Source: Saccharomycopsis crataegensis (Eukaryota; Ascomycota; Saccharomycetes; Ascoideales; Saccharomycopsidaceae). From it: a stretch of DNA of 64,000 nucleotides. This document shows positions 46,753 through 55,506 of this stretch, one piece after another (the stretch's first letter is position 1; the number at the start of each line of letters is the position of its first letter). The notes beneath the pieces were generated by a model. That model saw only the letters and a list, made by a program, of their open reading frames with translations, did not search any database and had not been told where the DNA came from. Where the stretch lies: NCBI RefSeq assembly GCF_037102585.1, contig NW_027043819.1, forward strand, positions 1-64,000, written 5' to 3'. The position numbers were made by a program, and so were the translations under genes.

Positions 46753-46921
46753 TTGTGATCACATGGTGAGACATGGATCGACCCGTTATGATGGTGTATG
46801 TGTTCCTTTTTTTTTGTTTTGGGCTGCCAAAAAGGAGACCTCATTCACTATAGATGCAAATTATTCTACGTTAATATAGATATATATATATGTAAAAGCA
46901 CACAAAGAAACAATTTGCCAA

Positions 46922-47989
46922 ATGCCAATACGTCTTAAATGCAACTTTCAAGGATCTTCCAAAGTGGTGTCTGCAGACCCCCAGAAGCCGTTGCCAGTGC
47001 TTCTTGGTGCGATACAGTCAGCTTTTAACGATAAGGATTTGGACTATTTGATAAATACTGGCTCAGTGGTGCTTCAGCATGATTATCCCAAAAAAAATGT
47101 CGATGTGATCTTGAATATAGAAACTACTTTGGAGCAATTGGGATTCAGAAGTGGTGAGCAGGTATGGTTATCTGACATCAATAAATCTGCTTCAAATCCA
47201 GTGGCGGCATCAAGTACAAGCAATTCAAAGCCTCGCCCCACAGAAACAAAGAAACGCTCAGGAATACATACCATGGATTCGATTTCAAAAAAGCAAAAAT
47301 CAGAAGCAACCAGCGGGTCTTCAAAAACATACTACGAAAAAATTGGCAATGGGTATTGTGTGATGAGAAGGATGTCAGACGATAACTCCTGTATGTTCCA
47401 TGCTATATCGTATGTATTATTTGGAGATGCCGACCACGTTATTTCCCTTCGTCTGATAGTTGCTGAAGTTTTGCTAGAGAATCCAACAAAGTACACTAAA
47501 GCATATCTTGGTAGGCCCCCGAAAGAATATATAGAATGGATCACTACCACTGACGCATGGGGAGGTGCGATAGAGCTAGAAATATTTGCAAACCATTTCA
47601 GTATCGCTATTGATTCAGTGGATGTGAAGACTGGAAGAGTTGACTCATTCATTCCAACCAATACTGGGGATAAGGAAGCGAACTTTGTGGTTTTGTATTA
47701 TAGCGGTGTACATTATGATGCCTTGGTTTACACTGAAAAAGATCCTGTTTCTCCATCGGAAGGGCATGATAGCCACATTGGCGTTTTTAGAAGAGGTTCT
47801 GCTCTTGGAAATGAAGTTTCACGAAATGCCAAAAAGATCGGTGGCCAATTGAATAAGGATGGATATGTTACTGATATGACAAATATCTCAGTAGTGTGTG
47901 AGCAATGCGGAACTACAATTGTTGGAGAGTCAGCGTTACTTACACACATGAAAGCTACTGGCCATTCAGATTTCAAAGAGAAGAAATAA
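46922..47989 (+). CDS. OTU1: OTU-family deubiquitinase Otu1/YOD1
   Basis: Otu1 removes ubiquitin from substrates held by Cdc48/p97. The 355-residue product (yeast 301) has a UBX-like N-terminal domain (about 1-85, MPIRLKCNFQ...QVWLSDI), which binds Cdc48. A disordered linker follows, then the OTU domain (about 140-275) with the catalytic motif DDNSCMFHA (nucleophile Cys) and YYSGVHYDALV (catalytic His), and a C-terminal C2H2 zinc finger (CEQCGTTIVGESALLTHMKATGH). All catalytic residues are present. The ATG at 46922 is first in frame. Confidence 0.95.
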   Translation: MPIRLKCNFQGSSKVVSADPQKPLPVLLGAIQSAFNDKDLDYLINTGSVVLQHDYPKKNVDVILNIETTLEQLGFRSGEQVWLSDINKSASNPVAASSTSNSKPRPTETKKRSGIHTMDSISKKQKSEATSGSSKTYYEKIGNGYCVMRRMSDDNSCMFHAISYVLFGDADHVISLRLIVAEVLLENPTKYTKAYLGRPPKEYIEWITTTDAWGGAIELEIFANHFSIAIDSVDVKTGRVDSFIPTNTGDKEANFVVLYYSGVHYDALVYTEKDPVSPSEGHDSHIGVFRRGSALGNEVSRNAKKIGGQLNKDGYVTDMTNISVVCEQCGTTIVGESALLTHMKATGHSDFKEKK

Positions 47990-48642
47990 GAGGCGATCCT
48001 GCTCAACTATTTTTGAAAGCTTTGGCAATAACTAAAAAAACTATTTCTTCAAATTACTTTTCTTCTTTTCTCTTTAATTTTTGTGGGTTTTGCGTCAGTT
48101 TTCTTTTTTATTTGTTTAATAGAAGAAGTGAGGATGAAAGAATATCTTGATTTGATTTGCACGAGCTTTGGCAACTAAATGGAATAAATGCTAATAAAAA
48201 TATATTCCTACGAAAGGTTTAATTGACAAAAAAAAATAATGCACATGTATACTGCTTGAGAAACACTGTTGAATGTGATTCAACCACCATAATACACAAT
48301 TCCAAAAGGATCCCAAAGAGAGCTGGGTATTTAATTCATCTGCATCACAGTAATATTATCTTCTCTCCTTCTCTGTGAAAGATTCCCCTCCCTGTTCTCC
48401 GTTTTAATGTTAGCTATTCTCTTATCTACATATGCGTAAAAGTCGGCCATTCTTACCCGCTTCTGCGCGGGTATCGGTGACTTTCTTTCCACCTATTTAT
48501 GGCTGATGAGCTCCCGCCCAACCTTTATCCAACGAGTGACGAACACAACAGAAACCGGTGCTTCTTTATTGTTGCGCAAAGAAAAGCAAACTTTAATAGC
48601 AAAATCCCGTAAATAGAAGTGGGTTTTCATTCTCCTTCTCAG
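47990..48642. other. OTU1-PH gene intergenic region with a palindromic Reb1-like element
   Basis: T-rich 3' flank of OTU1, then an inverted repeat TACCCGC-(6 nt)-GCGGGTA at 48454-48473 whose left arm is an exact TTACCCG. It lies about 170 bp upstream of the PH-domain gene start, as expected for a Reb1-class site. No gene is seen. Confidence 0.5.
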
Positions 48643-51600
48643 ATGCTGCCATTCACGACATCTGTGCCGCCTCCAGCCCGAGTCTCGACTGCACTCTCTA
48701 GCAACCATCAGGAGCCATTTGACAATATTCTATCACCATTAAAACCATCCTCAGACATAGACTCATGGCCAAAGAAACTAGCACTACCAAATCCATCACT
48801 TTCCAGCCCCTCTACCACTCTTGATTCAGATACCGAAATAGCCGCCGAACAAGTGCAAGGCTGTGGCTATCCAGAACCGGAAATCGACCAACCTCATAAA
48901 GTAGGCCATCATCGACATTGCACCATCCAACCAAATGCTCTGAAAGTTCCCTCTTCCTATTCCATATTATCCTATGAATCAGACGAGTTACCTAAAGCGT
49001 CATCTTTGCCAAAAATGTCTCCTTCGCTACTACCTGATAGCCTGCTTTCCAGCAACCCTTCGAATACTGCAGATAACGAAATATTGCATTCGGATTGCCA
49101 TAGTACCGCAAATGATCTGAACTTAAATACCACCAACACTACGCCCGGAACTTCTGTTGATAATGTTTCTGGTGCTATCGCATCATCTTCAGATAAAATT
49201 ATGCCTTTTCATGGAGAAATTGAAAGATGCCAAGCTTGTCATGGTGACAAATGTTTTGATTGTCGATCTCAGGTGTCGATCTCCAAGGAAAATATGTCAA
49301 AGGAACAACAGAATAGCAAGCCAGATTGTCCTCCACCTTATAAAATTCCTCCAACGTACCAAGCTCTTTCAGATAGCAAAGAAATAGATCCATACAAAGA
49401 TAACCTCTTTTATCAAACTCCGGAAGAAGTAGAGTATAGGATTGAGGCCAATACTCCATTGTCTACACATTTACCATCGTATTCTACTACAAAGTATCGA
49501 CTTGCGGTCAATCTAGTGAGATTTGAAAAAAACCATTTGGTTGATCTCTTGAACGAATCTAATTTATATCATGAGATTATTGATAATTCCAAGTGGCAGT
49601 TGATGATAACTGAGCTTAACGGTACACAGCTAAGTCTTTATAAACTTGACTTGGATAAATTCACTCGAGATGAAATTAATTATGTCGACGAGTTGCAAAT
49701 GATTGATGAAATACGTAATGACAAACAGCAGTTTTATAATAACAATCAATTTCGCTCAGAGTATTATGATCATTCATTTTTGAACTTCAGAGGGGCTGAC
49801 GTTTTTGAGGCCATAAACTTTGATGATGGGGTACTACGCTTGGATGAAGGATCTCAGTATTGTTCTCATTATAATAAGTATCATGGATCCCACGAAAAAT
49901 CCAAATTCAAGGCAAAACTCGAGACGTCAGCAGTGAAAAAGTCGAGTTTTTTCAAGAGCTTTGGATTATCCTCATCAAATACATCAATAACAGATACTCC
50001 ACTAGAAATTACCAATCTTAACACTTATAGGATCTTGAAGAAAATTGTTAAGTTCCCTAGAAAATTCATGAACGAATCCCGCCTTTTGAAAACACTTACA
50101 CTTCAGTATGGTCGCATTGGTCTTGCCAATGATTTTGTGATTTCTCGTAAAGAATACTCGCAAATCAGTAGTGTTTATGGCCTGCAGCACTGCCCAACAA
50201 TAGAGATCAATAGCCATAATATTCTTCGTCTTAGACTTGAGGTCTATCAATTTTTGATCAACTTCAAGTTTCTTAATGAATTGGTAAATTGGTATAATGC
50301 TTTGGTTACAAGTATAGATGCTTCGCTTGACATTTCAGTTCGTGAGATGCCTAAGTTCAATAACGTTCCGTCTAGAAGACGCAGAAGACGAAGAGTACGT
50401 AATAATAATGGTCATCGTGGACGGTCTCAAAGGATTCGATCAAGAGCACTTAGCTCAGCTAGTGAATTATTATCTAGATCTAGAAGAGGAACTGTCACTA
50501 GCAATAGTGATATAGGTAGTGCCATCGCATCTCCGCGACATGGCCGCCAATCAAGTACCGTTAGTGATATTCTGTTTAGTCCCCCAACCGGGGGTGGACT
50601 TGTTATTGATGAAGCCAAGCTTCAACAAACTCAAAAAATTAGAGTTAAAAATTCACCATTTCTCAATTACTTTTTATCAGAGTTTGATCCAAATCCAAAC
50701 CCGTCCAGAGAACCTACCAGGAATCGTAGCGGCTCCGGCTCTTCAAATAGACTTTTTCTGCGTTCAAGCAGATCGAGTTTGAAAGATAATTCTAATATGA
50801 ACCCTGCTGCACAAGATAATGGTCTTGTCAATTCTATTAGACGGAAAAAGTCTAACCTAACGCTTAATCTTTTCAAGACGGATGCCTCTAAAGCCTCTAA
50901 AAGTGGAGGAATGGTGACTTCTGGAACTTCGCAGACAAAAACCTCCGTACCAATTCCAATCCAGAAAGTTTCCAGTAGCTCTTCGATCCCAAACTTGAAT
51001 ATCAGTCCCACCAACCGTACAAGCCCGCTGAAGAAAACTTCTCTGACATTTAATCAAAGTCTATTCAGAGAACGTTCCAGCTCATTGAATCAGTTAAATA
51101 TTGCAAGGTCTCCAAATATGAAATTCCTTGCACCGCAGCAATCTTCTAGAGTCTCCAATGGAATGTTTGCCAAAGAGCGCCGTGACTCCACAAGCTCAAA
51201 ATTTACTCTTGGGGACGAACTAACCAGCCATTTATCGAGTTCTGTCAACAGTAATGGTAACTTTTCCAGGGACCTACATGATTTTATACTTGATGGGGAT
51301 TCTGAAAGAAGAAAAATTGGTTTCATAATTGCTAGTACGTCCAATATTGGGCCTACCGATATGGGCTCCCCTGGTGATACTTCATCGATGGTTCTGTCAT
51401 CAAGACTGGAGCTGTCATTTGATAGAATCTTTGGAAATATCGAGGATGTTGTAAACGCCCCTTTGGGTTTTAAGGAGGAAACGTACAGTCATGTCTCCAA
51501 TCTTGAAAGATTTTCTAAGGAGACATCGCAAGGGTTTGGAAACTTGTCAAAGATTTTAAACCAAAATTTCGAAGTGAATGAAGCCGTGAAAAAATTGGAG

Positions 51601-52083
51601 TCCATAAGCATACATGCTAGAACAGAGCCTAGGCTTAATGAATGCGATGAAAACGAAGCAGAGTGCGATGAATCGTTGGTGGTAGGAGAGCATGAAGGTG
51701 AAGGTGAAGAGGAAGGTGAAGGTGAAGAGGAAGATAATGAGGATGAAGAGGATGAAGAAGAAGAAGAAGAAGAGGATGAGGAGGAAGATGCCTTGGGGAT
51801 GTATGGTGCTAGTGAGGGTCTTTCTTGTGGAGGAAGTTATAAATGGAATCCATCAGATAATAATCCAACACTCCGTAGAATAGTGAAGGACTCTCTTAAG
51901 AGTATGGCTGTACTCAGGTGTATTGATCCGTGGACCAACTCTAGAATTGTTAGGAAAAGTGTGCCTCCGCGCCATGGCGGAATTAAGCAAGGGTTTGTTA
52001 ACCGACGAAAATTGAATAGTGGTAGGCAGTTTTTTAGATATTATGTGGTTAGCATTGCTGGAATTATCCAAATTGAACAGTGA
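48643..52083 (+). CDS. Large PH-domain protein, YHR131C/YNL144C family
   Basis: The 1146-residue protein has a serine/proline-rich N-terminus and a PPPYKIPPTY motif (possible Rsp5-type PPxY). A split PH-like domain spans about 275-560: KYRLAVNLVRFEKN..., ...WQLMITELNGTQLSLYKL..., then TLQYGRIGLANDF, YGLQHCPTIEINSHNILRLRLEVYQFLI and a final helix ELVNWYNALVTSIDASLDI. PSRRRRRRR follows directly, a run typical of this fungal family. The C-terminal half is serine-rich and disordered, with an uninterrupted acidic tract (about 1018-1047), then a short conserved C-terminal segment. The two S. cerevisiae relatives have no firm function. The first true ATG is at 48643; the frame upstream begins only with GTG. 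Confidence 0.68.
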   Translation: MLPFTTSVPPPARVSTALSSNHQEPFDNILSPLKPSSDIDSWPKKLALPNPSLSSPSTTLDSDTEIAAEQVQGCGYPEPEIDQPHKVGHHRHCTIQPNALKVPSSYSILSYESDELPKASSLPKMSPSLLPDSLLSSNPSNTADNEILHSDCHSTANDLNLNTTNTTPGTSVDNVSGAIASSSDKIMPFHGEIERCQACHGDKCFDCRSQVSISKENMSKEQQNSKPDCPPPYKIPPTYQALSDSKEIDPYKDNLFYQTPEEVEYRIEANTPLSTHLPSYSTTKYRLAVNLVRFEKNHLVDLLNESNLYHEIIDNSKWQLMITELNGTQLSLYKLDLDKFTRDEINYVDELQMIDEIRNDKQQFYNNNQFRSEYYDHSFLNFRGADVFEAINFDDGVLRLDEGSQYCSHYNKYHGSHEKSKFKAKLETSAVKKSSFFKSFGLSSSNTSITDTPLEITNLNTYRILKKIVKFPRKFMNESRLLKTLTLQYGRIGLANDFVISRKEYSQISSVYGLQHCPTIEINSHNILRLRLEVYQFLINFKFLNELVNWYNALVTSIDASLDISVREMPKFNNVPSRRRRRRRVRNNNGHRGRSQRIRSRALSSASELLSRSRRGTVTSNSDIGSAIASPRHGRQSSTVSDILFSPPTGGGLVIDEAKLQQTQKIRVKNSPFLNYFLSEFDPNPNPSREPTRNRSGSGSSNRLFLRSSRSSLKDNSNMNPAAQDNGLVNSIRRKKSNLTLNLFKTDASKASKSGGMVTSGTSQTKTSVPIPIQKVSSSSSIPNLNISPTNRTSPLKKTSLTFNQSLFRERSSSLNQLNIARSPNMKFLAPQQSSRVSNGMFAKERRDSTSSKFTLGDELTSHLSSSVNSNGNFSRDLHDFILDGDSERRKIGFIIASTSNIGPTDMGSPGDTSSMVLSSRLELSFDRIFGNIEDVVNAPLGFKEETYSHVSNLERFSKETSQGFGNLSKILNQNFEVNEAVKKLESISIHARTEPRLNECDENEAECDESLVVGEHEGEGEEEGEGEEEDNEDEEDEEEEEEEDEEEDALGMYGASEGLSCGGSYKWNPSDNNPTLRRIVKDSLKSMAVLRCIDPWTNSRIVRKSVPPRHGGIKQGFVNRRKLNSGRQFFRYYVVSIAGIIQIEQ

Positions 52084-52725
52084 TTTACTTTTATCTTAAT
52101 ACATTTTTTCCGCCCCCAATTTTGGGCTCCAGGAGACAAAATTATGAAATAATACTATTAAATTTACGCTTATTTTAATATATATGCTTCTGATCTATCA
52201 TCGATCGTTAGTTTGCTGTTTTGTGATCTCAATTATGCTTCTAGAGGTGGACTGTTCTTTCTTTTTCTCCAGGTATTCTTTTCTTTTTCTTTTTAGGTCT
52301 TTTTTGTTACAATTTTTCTTTTGTTTGCCCAGGCTTGATTTTGTAATAAAAACTTGCAAATATTATGAATAATGAATTTCAGTGTTGTCTTGATTGTAAT
52401 ATTCGAAGCTTATGTACATTTTCCATATCTTATTGTGGGTATAAAAATTCGGAAAGAGATGCGCTTTTGGTAAAGTTTGAACGTCACCTGCTTCATTTCG
52501 GGACATTTGTGGTTATCATTCTTCCTTGTAATTGATGAATTGCCTGCGGCCACTGGAGTTGTTGCAAACTGGCAGTTATTTGGGAATATTATTATGTAAT
52601 CAAAAGGTGCTGCACTGGACGAGAAAAAGAAAGGAAGCCGAGAAAAAAAAAAAAAATTATAACATCGCCATTCCCCACATAACAGACTTATTTTTTAAGT
52701 TTCATCTAACCAGCAACTTGAAAGT
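52084..52725. other. Intergenic region upstream of the phosphomutase gene
   Basis: The T/C-rich 3' flank of the PH-domain gene is followed by an A13 run (52645-52657) about 70 bp upstream of the PMU1-like start. No gene or recognised site. Confidence 0.35.
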
Positions 52726-53715
52726 ATGACAGCTGGCCACCTTACCGCACTCAGACCTGAAGATGTGGTAACTTTATATACTGCCCAAGATGCGGAGTAT
52801 TATAAAACCTACCAAAACGCCCTTATGAAAAAAATGACATGTCAGGATACCGCCACAAAGAAATACTTGCGTCCGTGGAAATTCGAAATAGTTCCCGGGT
52901 TTTTCAAACAATCAGAACCTGAGACTGATGCTTTCAAGTTTGACTACATTGAAGAAGATTTCGGTCTTAATAAACCATCATGGACCAAGCTTGTAGAAGA
53001 ACTACAGCAGCTCAATTTAGAATCAAAGGATAATGTTAGTTATAAGTTGCTATTTTTGGCACGTCACGGTCAAGGATGGCACAATTACGCCATCGTTAAG
53101 TACGGACAAGAAGCTTGGGATGATAAGTGGTCAAGAATGAATGGCGATGGCGAACTTGTGTGGGGACCAGATCCTTTCTTGACTCCTTTAGGTATTGAAC
53201 AAGCTGAGGGTAACAATTCCGCCTGGAAACAACAGCTCGCCAAGGGAGCGCCAATTCCTAGTGCTTTCTATTCTTCACCCTTCACCAGATCTATTGAGAC
53301 TTTGATCCACACTTGGGATGGAGTTGTGGACTACACTGCCATGATTAAAGAAGATGTCAGAGAAACTATTGGGGAGCACACGTGTGACAAACGTTCCCCA
53401 AAAAGAGTGATTCAAGAGAGATTTGGCAACAAAGGATTTGTATTTGAGGATGGTTTTGAAGAAGAGGATATTTATTACCAGGATGATTATAGAGAAACGT
53501 TATGTGAACAAACATTGAGAATCAATAATTTCTTGAATTTCTTGTTCGAAAAAGATTGGCAAGCAGACAAGAAGGATGTATTTGTCAATGTCACTAGTCA
53601 TTCAGGAACCATCAGAAGCTTCATAATGGCAACAGGACATAGAGATTTTGCTATTGGGACCGGTGGTATGATCCCAGTTGTGATTAAAGCAACTAGAAGA
53701 ACCGATGATTTGTAG
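52726..53715 (+). CDS. PMU1: Histidine phosphatase/phosphomutase-like protein, PMU1 family
   Basis: The 329-residue protein (yeast Pmu1 295) is a branch of the phosphoglycerate-mutase superfamily: LLFLARHGQGWHN (RHG motif, His as phospho-acceptor, about 110-122), YSSPFTRSIET (second Arg, about 183-193), and NVTSHSGTIRSF (second catalytic His, about 286-297). The N-terminal region (KKYLRPWKFEIVPGFFKQSEP) is typical of the PMU1 group. Pmu1 relatives act on small phosphorylated substrates, but the reaction here is unknown. It converges on LEU2 with 131 bp between stops. Confidence 0.8.
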   Translation: MTAGHLTALRPEDVVTLYTAQDAEYYKTYQNALMKKMTCQDTATKKYLRPWKFEIVPGFFKQSEPETDAFKFDYIEEDFGLNKPSWTKLVEELQQLNLESKDNVSYKLLFLARHGQGWHNYAIVKYGQEAWDDKWSRMNGDGELVWGPDPFLTPLGIEQAEGNNSAWKQQLAKGAPIPSAFYSSPFTRSIETLIHTWDGVVDYTAMIKEDVRETIGEHTCDKRSPKRVIQERFGNKGFVFEDGFEEEDIYYQDDYRETLCEQTLRINNFLNFLFEKDWQADKKDVFVNVTSHSGTIRSFIMATGHRDFAIGTGGMIPVVIKATRRTDDL

Positions 53716-53846
53716 AGCTACAATATAGATCATTATTTTAGACGATATATATAAAACAATATTCATAAATTATTTTGACGATATAAAAATTAACAACTGA
53801 AATCATTGACGCATTAAGAATGTTTTAAAATGTTTTGAAGGTTCTT

Positions 53847-54950
53847 TTAAGCAAGAATTTTCTTGATGTTTGCAGCGATCGCATCACCCACTTCACTGGT
53901 AGAGTTCTCACCACCCAAATCACCGGTAGAAATGCCACTGTCGATTACTTGCTTGACAGCAAGTTCGACGGCATCGGCTTCTTTTGACATGTCCAAAGAT
54001 AATCTCAACATCATAGCGGCAGACAAGATGGTAGCAATTGGATTGACTTTACCCTTTGGCAAATCAGGAGCACTACCATGACATGGCTCATACAAACCAA
54101 ATGCAGTGTTAGTATCTGGCAATGAGGCCAATGACGCAGATGGAAGCAATCCTAAAGAACCAGGAATGACGGAAGCTTCGTCAGAAATGATATCTCCGAA
54201 CATGTTATTGGTTATTACGATACCGTTCAATTTGGTTGGGCTCTTCACCAAAATCATGGCAGCGGAATCAATCAACTGATGTTCGACCTTCAAATTTGGG
54301 AACTCTTGCTCGATGGTTTCTGTAACGACTTTTCTCCACAATCTGGAGGTGGCCAAAACATTTGCCTTATCTAAGGAAGTAATTGGCAATGGAGGATTGT
54401 GTTGCAAAGCCAAGAATGCAGCCATTCTTGTGATTCTTTGGATTTCAGGAACAGAATAAGCTTCGGTATCCCAAGCTTTACCTGATTCGTCAGCTTCTTG
54501 TCTTTCACCAAAGTAAATACCACCCACCAATTCTCTGACCACGATAAAATCGGTACCTTTAACAATTTCTGGTCTCAATGGGGATAATTTGAGCAATTCG
54601 TCAGAGACAAAGTTACATGGTCTCAAGTTGGCATATAAGTTCAAGGCTTTTCTAATTTGCAATAACCCTTGCTCTGGTCTCACATTGTTTGGACCGCCAG
54701 CCCATTTACCAGCAGGTCCTCCCACTGCCCCAAGTAAAACTGCATCAGACTTCTTAGCAATTTCAATCGTTTCATCAGAAATGGCCACACCTTCGGCATC
54801 AATCGAAGCACCACCGATCAATCTTTTGTTCAAGTTGAATTTAACTGATGGAACAACTTCTTCGATGGCATGAAGGACCTTGATGGCTTCATCAATAATT
54901 TCAACACCGGCATAATCACCTGGTAACACAAGAATGCTTTTAGTAGCCAT
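53847..54950 (-). CDS. LEU2: 3-isopropylmalate dehydrogenase
   Basis: Leu2 oxidises and decarboxylates 3-isopropylmalate to 2-ketoisocaproate with NAD+, the third step of leucine synthesis, in the cytosol. The 367-residue product (yeast 364) shows [10 protein letters not shown] at the N-terminus, [12 protein letters not shown], an arginine-containing [13 protein letters not shown] substrate region, [13 protein letters not shown] and the [12 protein letters not shown] metal site. The NAD-binding region has [10 protein letters not shown], with the usual GSAP but Cys in place of the common Val in EPVHGSAP. In-frame CTG is absent. It is divergent from TPD3 and carries a Leu3-type site upstream. 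Confidence 0.96.
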   Translation of the reverse strand: MATKSILVLPGDYAGVEIIDEAIKVLHAIEEVVPSVKFNLNKRLIGGASIDAEGVAISDETIEIAKKSDAVLLGAVGGPAGKWAGGPNNVRPEQGLLQIRKALNLYANLRPCNFVSDELLKLSPLRPEIVKGTDFIVVRELVGGIYFGERQEADESGKAWDTEAYSVPEIQRITRMAAFLALQHNPPLPITSLDKANVLATSRLWRKVVTETIEQEFPNLKVEHQLIDSAAMILVKSPTKLNGIVITNNMFGDIISDEASVIPGSLGLLPSASLASLPDTNTAFGLYEPCHGSAPDLPKGKVNPIATILSAAMMLRLSLDMSKEADAVELAVKQVIDSGISTGDLGGENSTSEVGDAIAANIKKILA

Positions 54951-55082
54951 ATTTAATTATTTTTCTGAGGGGACAATTTATCTTTTTCAATTATTATGAA
55001 TATCATATACCGGGAATAATTTGGAAAATGATTCATCCTTTATATACAGTGATAGGTGAAAGATTCCCATCGCACACAACCA

Positions 55083-55092
55083 CCGGTTACGG
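55083..55092. promoter_or_regulatory. Leu3-type site upstream of LEU2
   Basis: CCGGTTACGG matches the Leu3 architecture CCG-N4-CGG (consensus CCGGNNCCGG) and lies 133 bp upstream of the LEU2 start. Leu3 is a Zn2Cys6 activator switched on by 2-isopropylmalate, the intermediate before the Leu2 substrate. The position and exact half-sites make it convincing. Confidence 0.7.
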
Positions 55093-55163
55093 CATATGCT
55101 TCTAGATGCATTTTAATGCTGATATATGCACTTACGAGATGACACAAAACTTTATATTTCTTA

Positions 55164-55171
55164 GTCACGTG
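55164..55171. promoter_or_regulatory. GTCACGTG (Cbf1-type) site between LEU2 and TPD3
   Basis: GTCACGTG is the full Cbf1 consensus. It lies 72 bp beyond the Leu3-type site and about 214 bp from LEU2. Paired Leu3 and Cbf1 elements occur in promoters of branched-chain amino-acid genes in yeasts. Confidence 0.5.
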
Positions 55172-55506
55172 TTTATAGTGGGAAAAATCAGAAAGGTGGA
55201 AAAAAAGAGAACAACAAATAATCTCTTTTCGCCTCACCCTCACCTAAAACAAAGCATCGCTGAAAAACAAACCTTTGAACATATTTTTTTTATTGATTTG
55301 TCTATCAGCTACCCATCACTGCTTATTATTTTCCTTGTCCTTTAAATAATAGCCGTAATCGTTCTTTTGTTTTTCTTTTCATCTTTGAACGGTTTGTGAG
55401 GGATAGACACGACATCCAAGAAGTAATAAATCATAATCCCTATTCGGAGAGTTTCCAGAAAATCAAAACCAGCCAAAGAAATCCTACATACATAACCTAC
55501 ACAAAT

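Larger units (their letters stand above)
54951..55506. other. LEU2-TPD3 divergent promoter region
   Basis: A 556-bp divergent promoter containing the Leu3-type and Cbf1-type sites on the LEU2 side and a T-rich stretch near 55285 and 55370 on the TPD3 side. No additional gene is supported. Confidence 0.5.
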
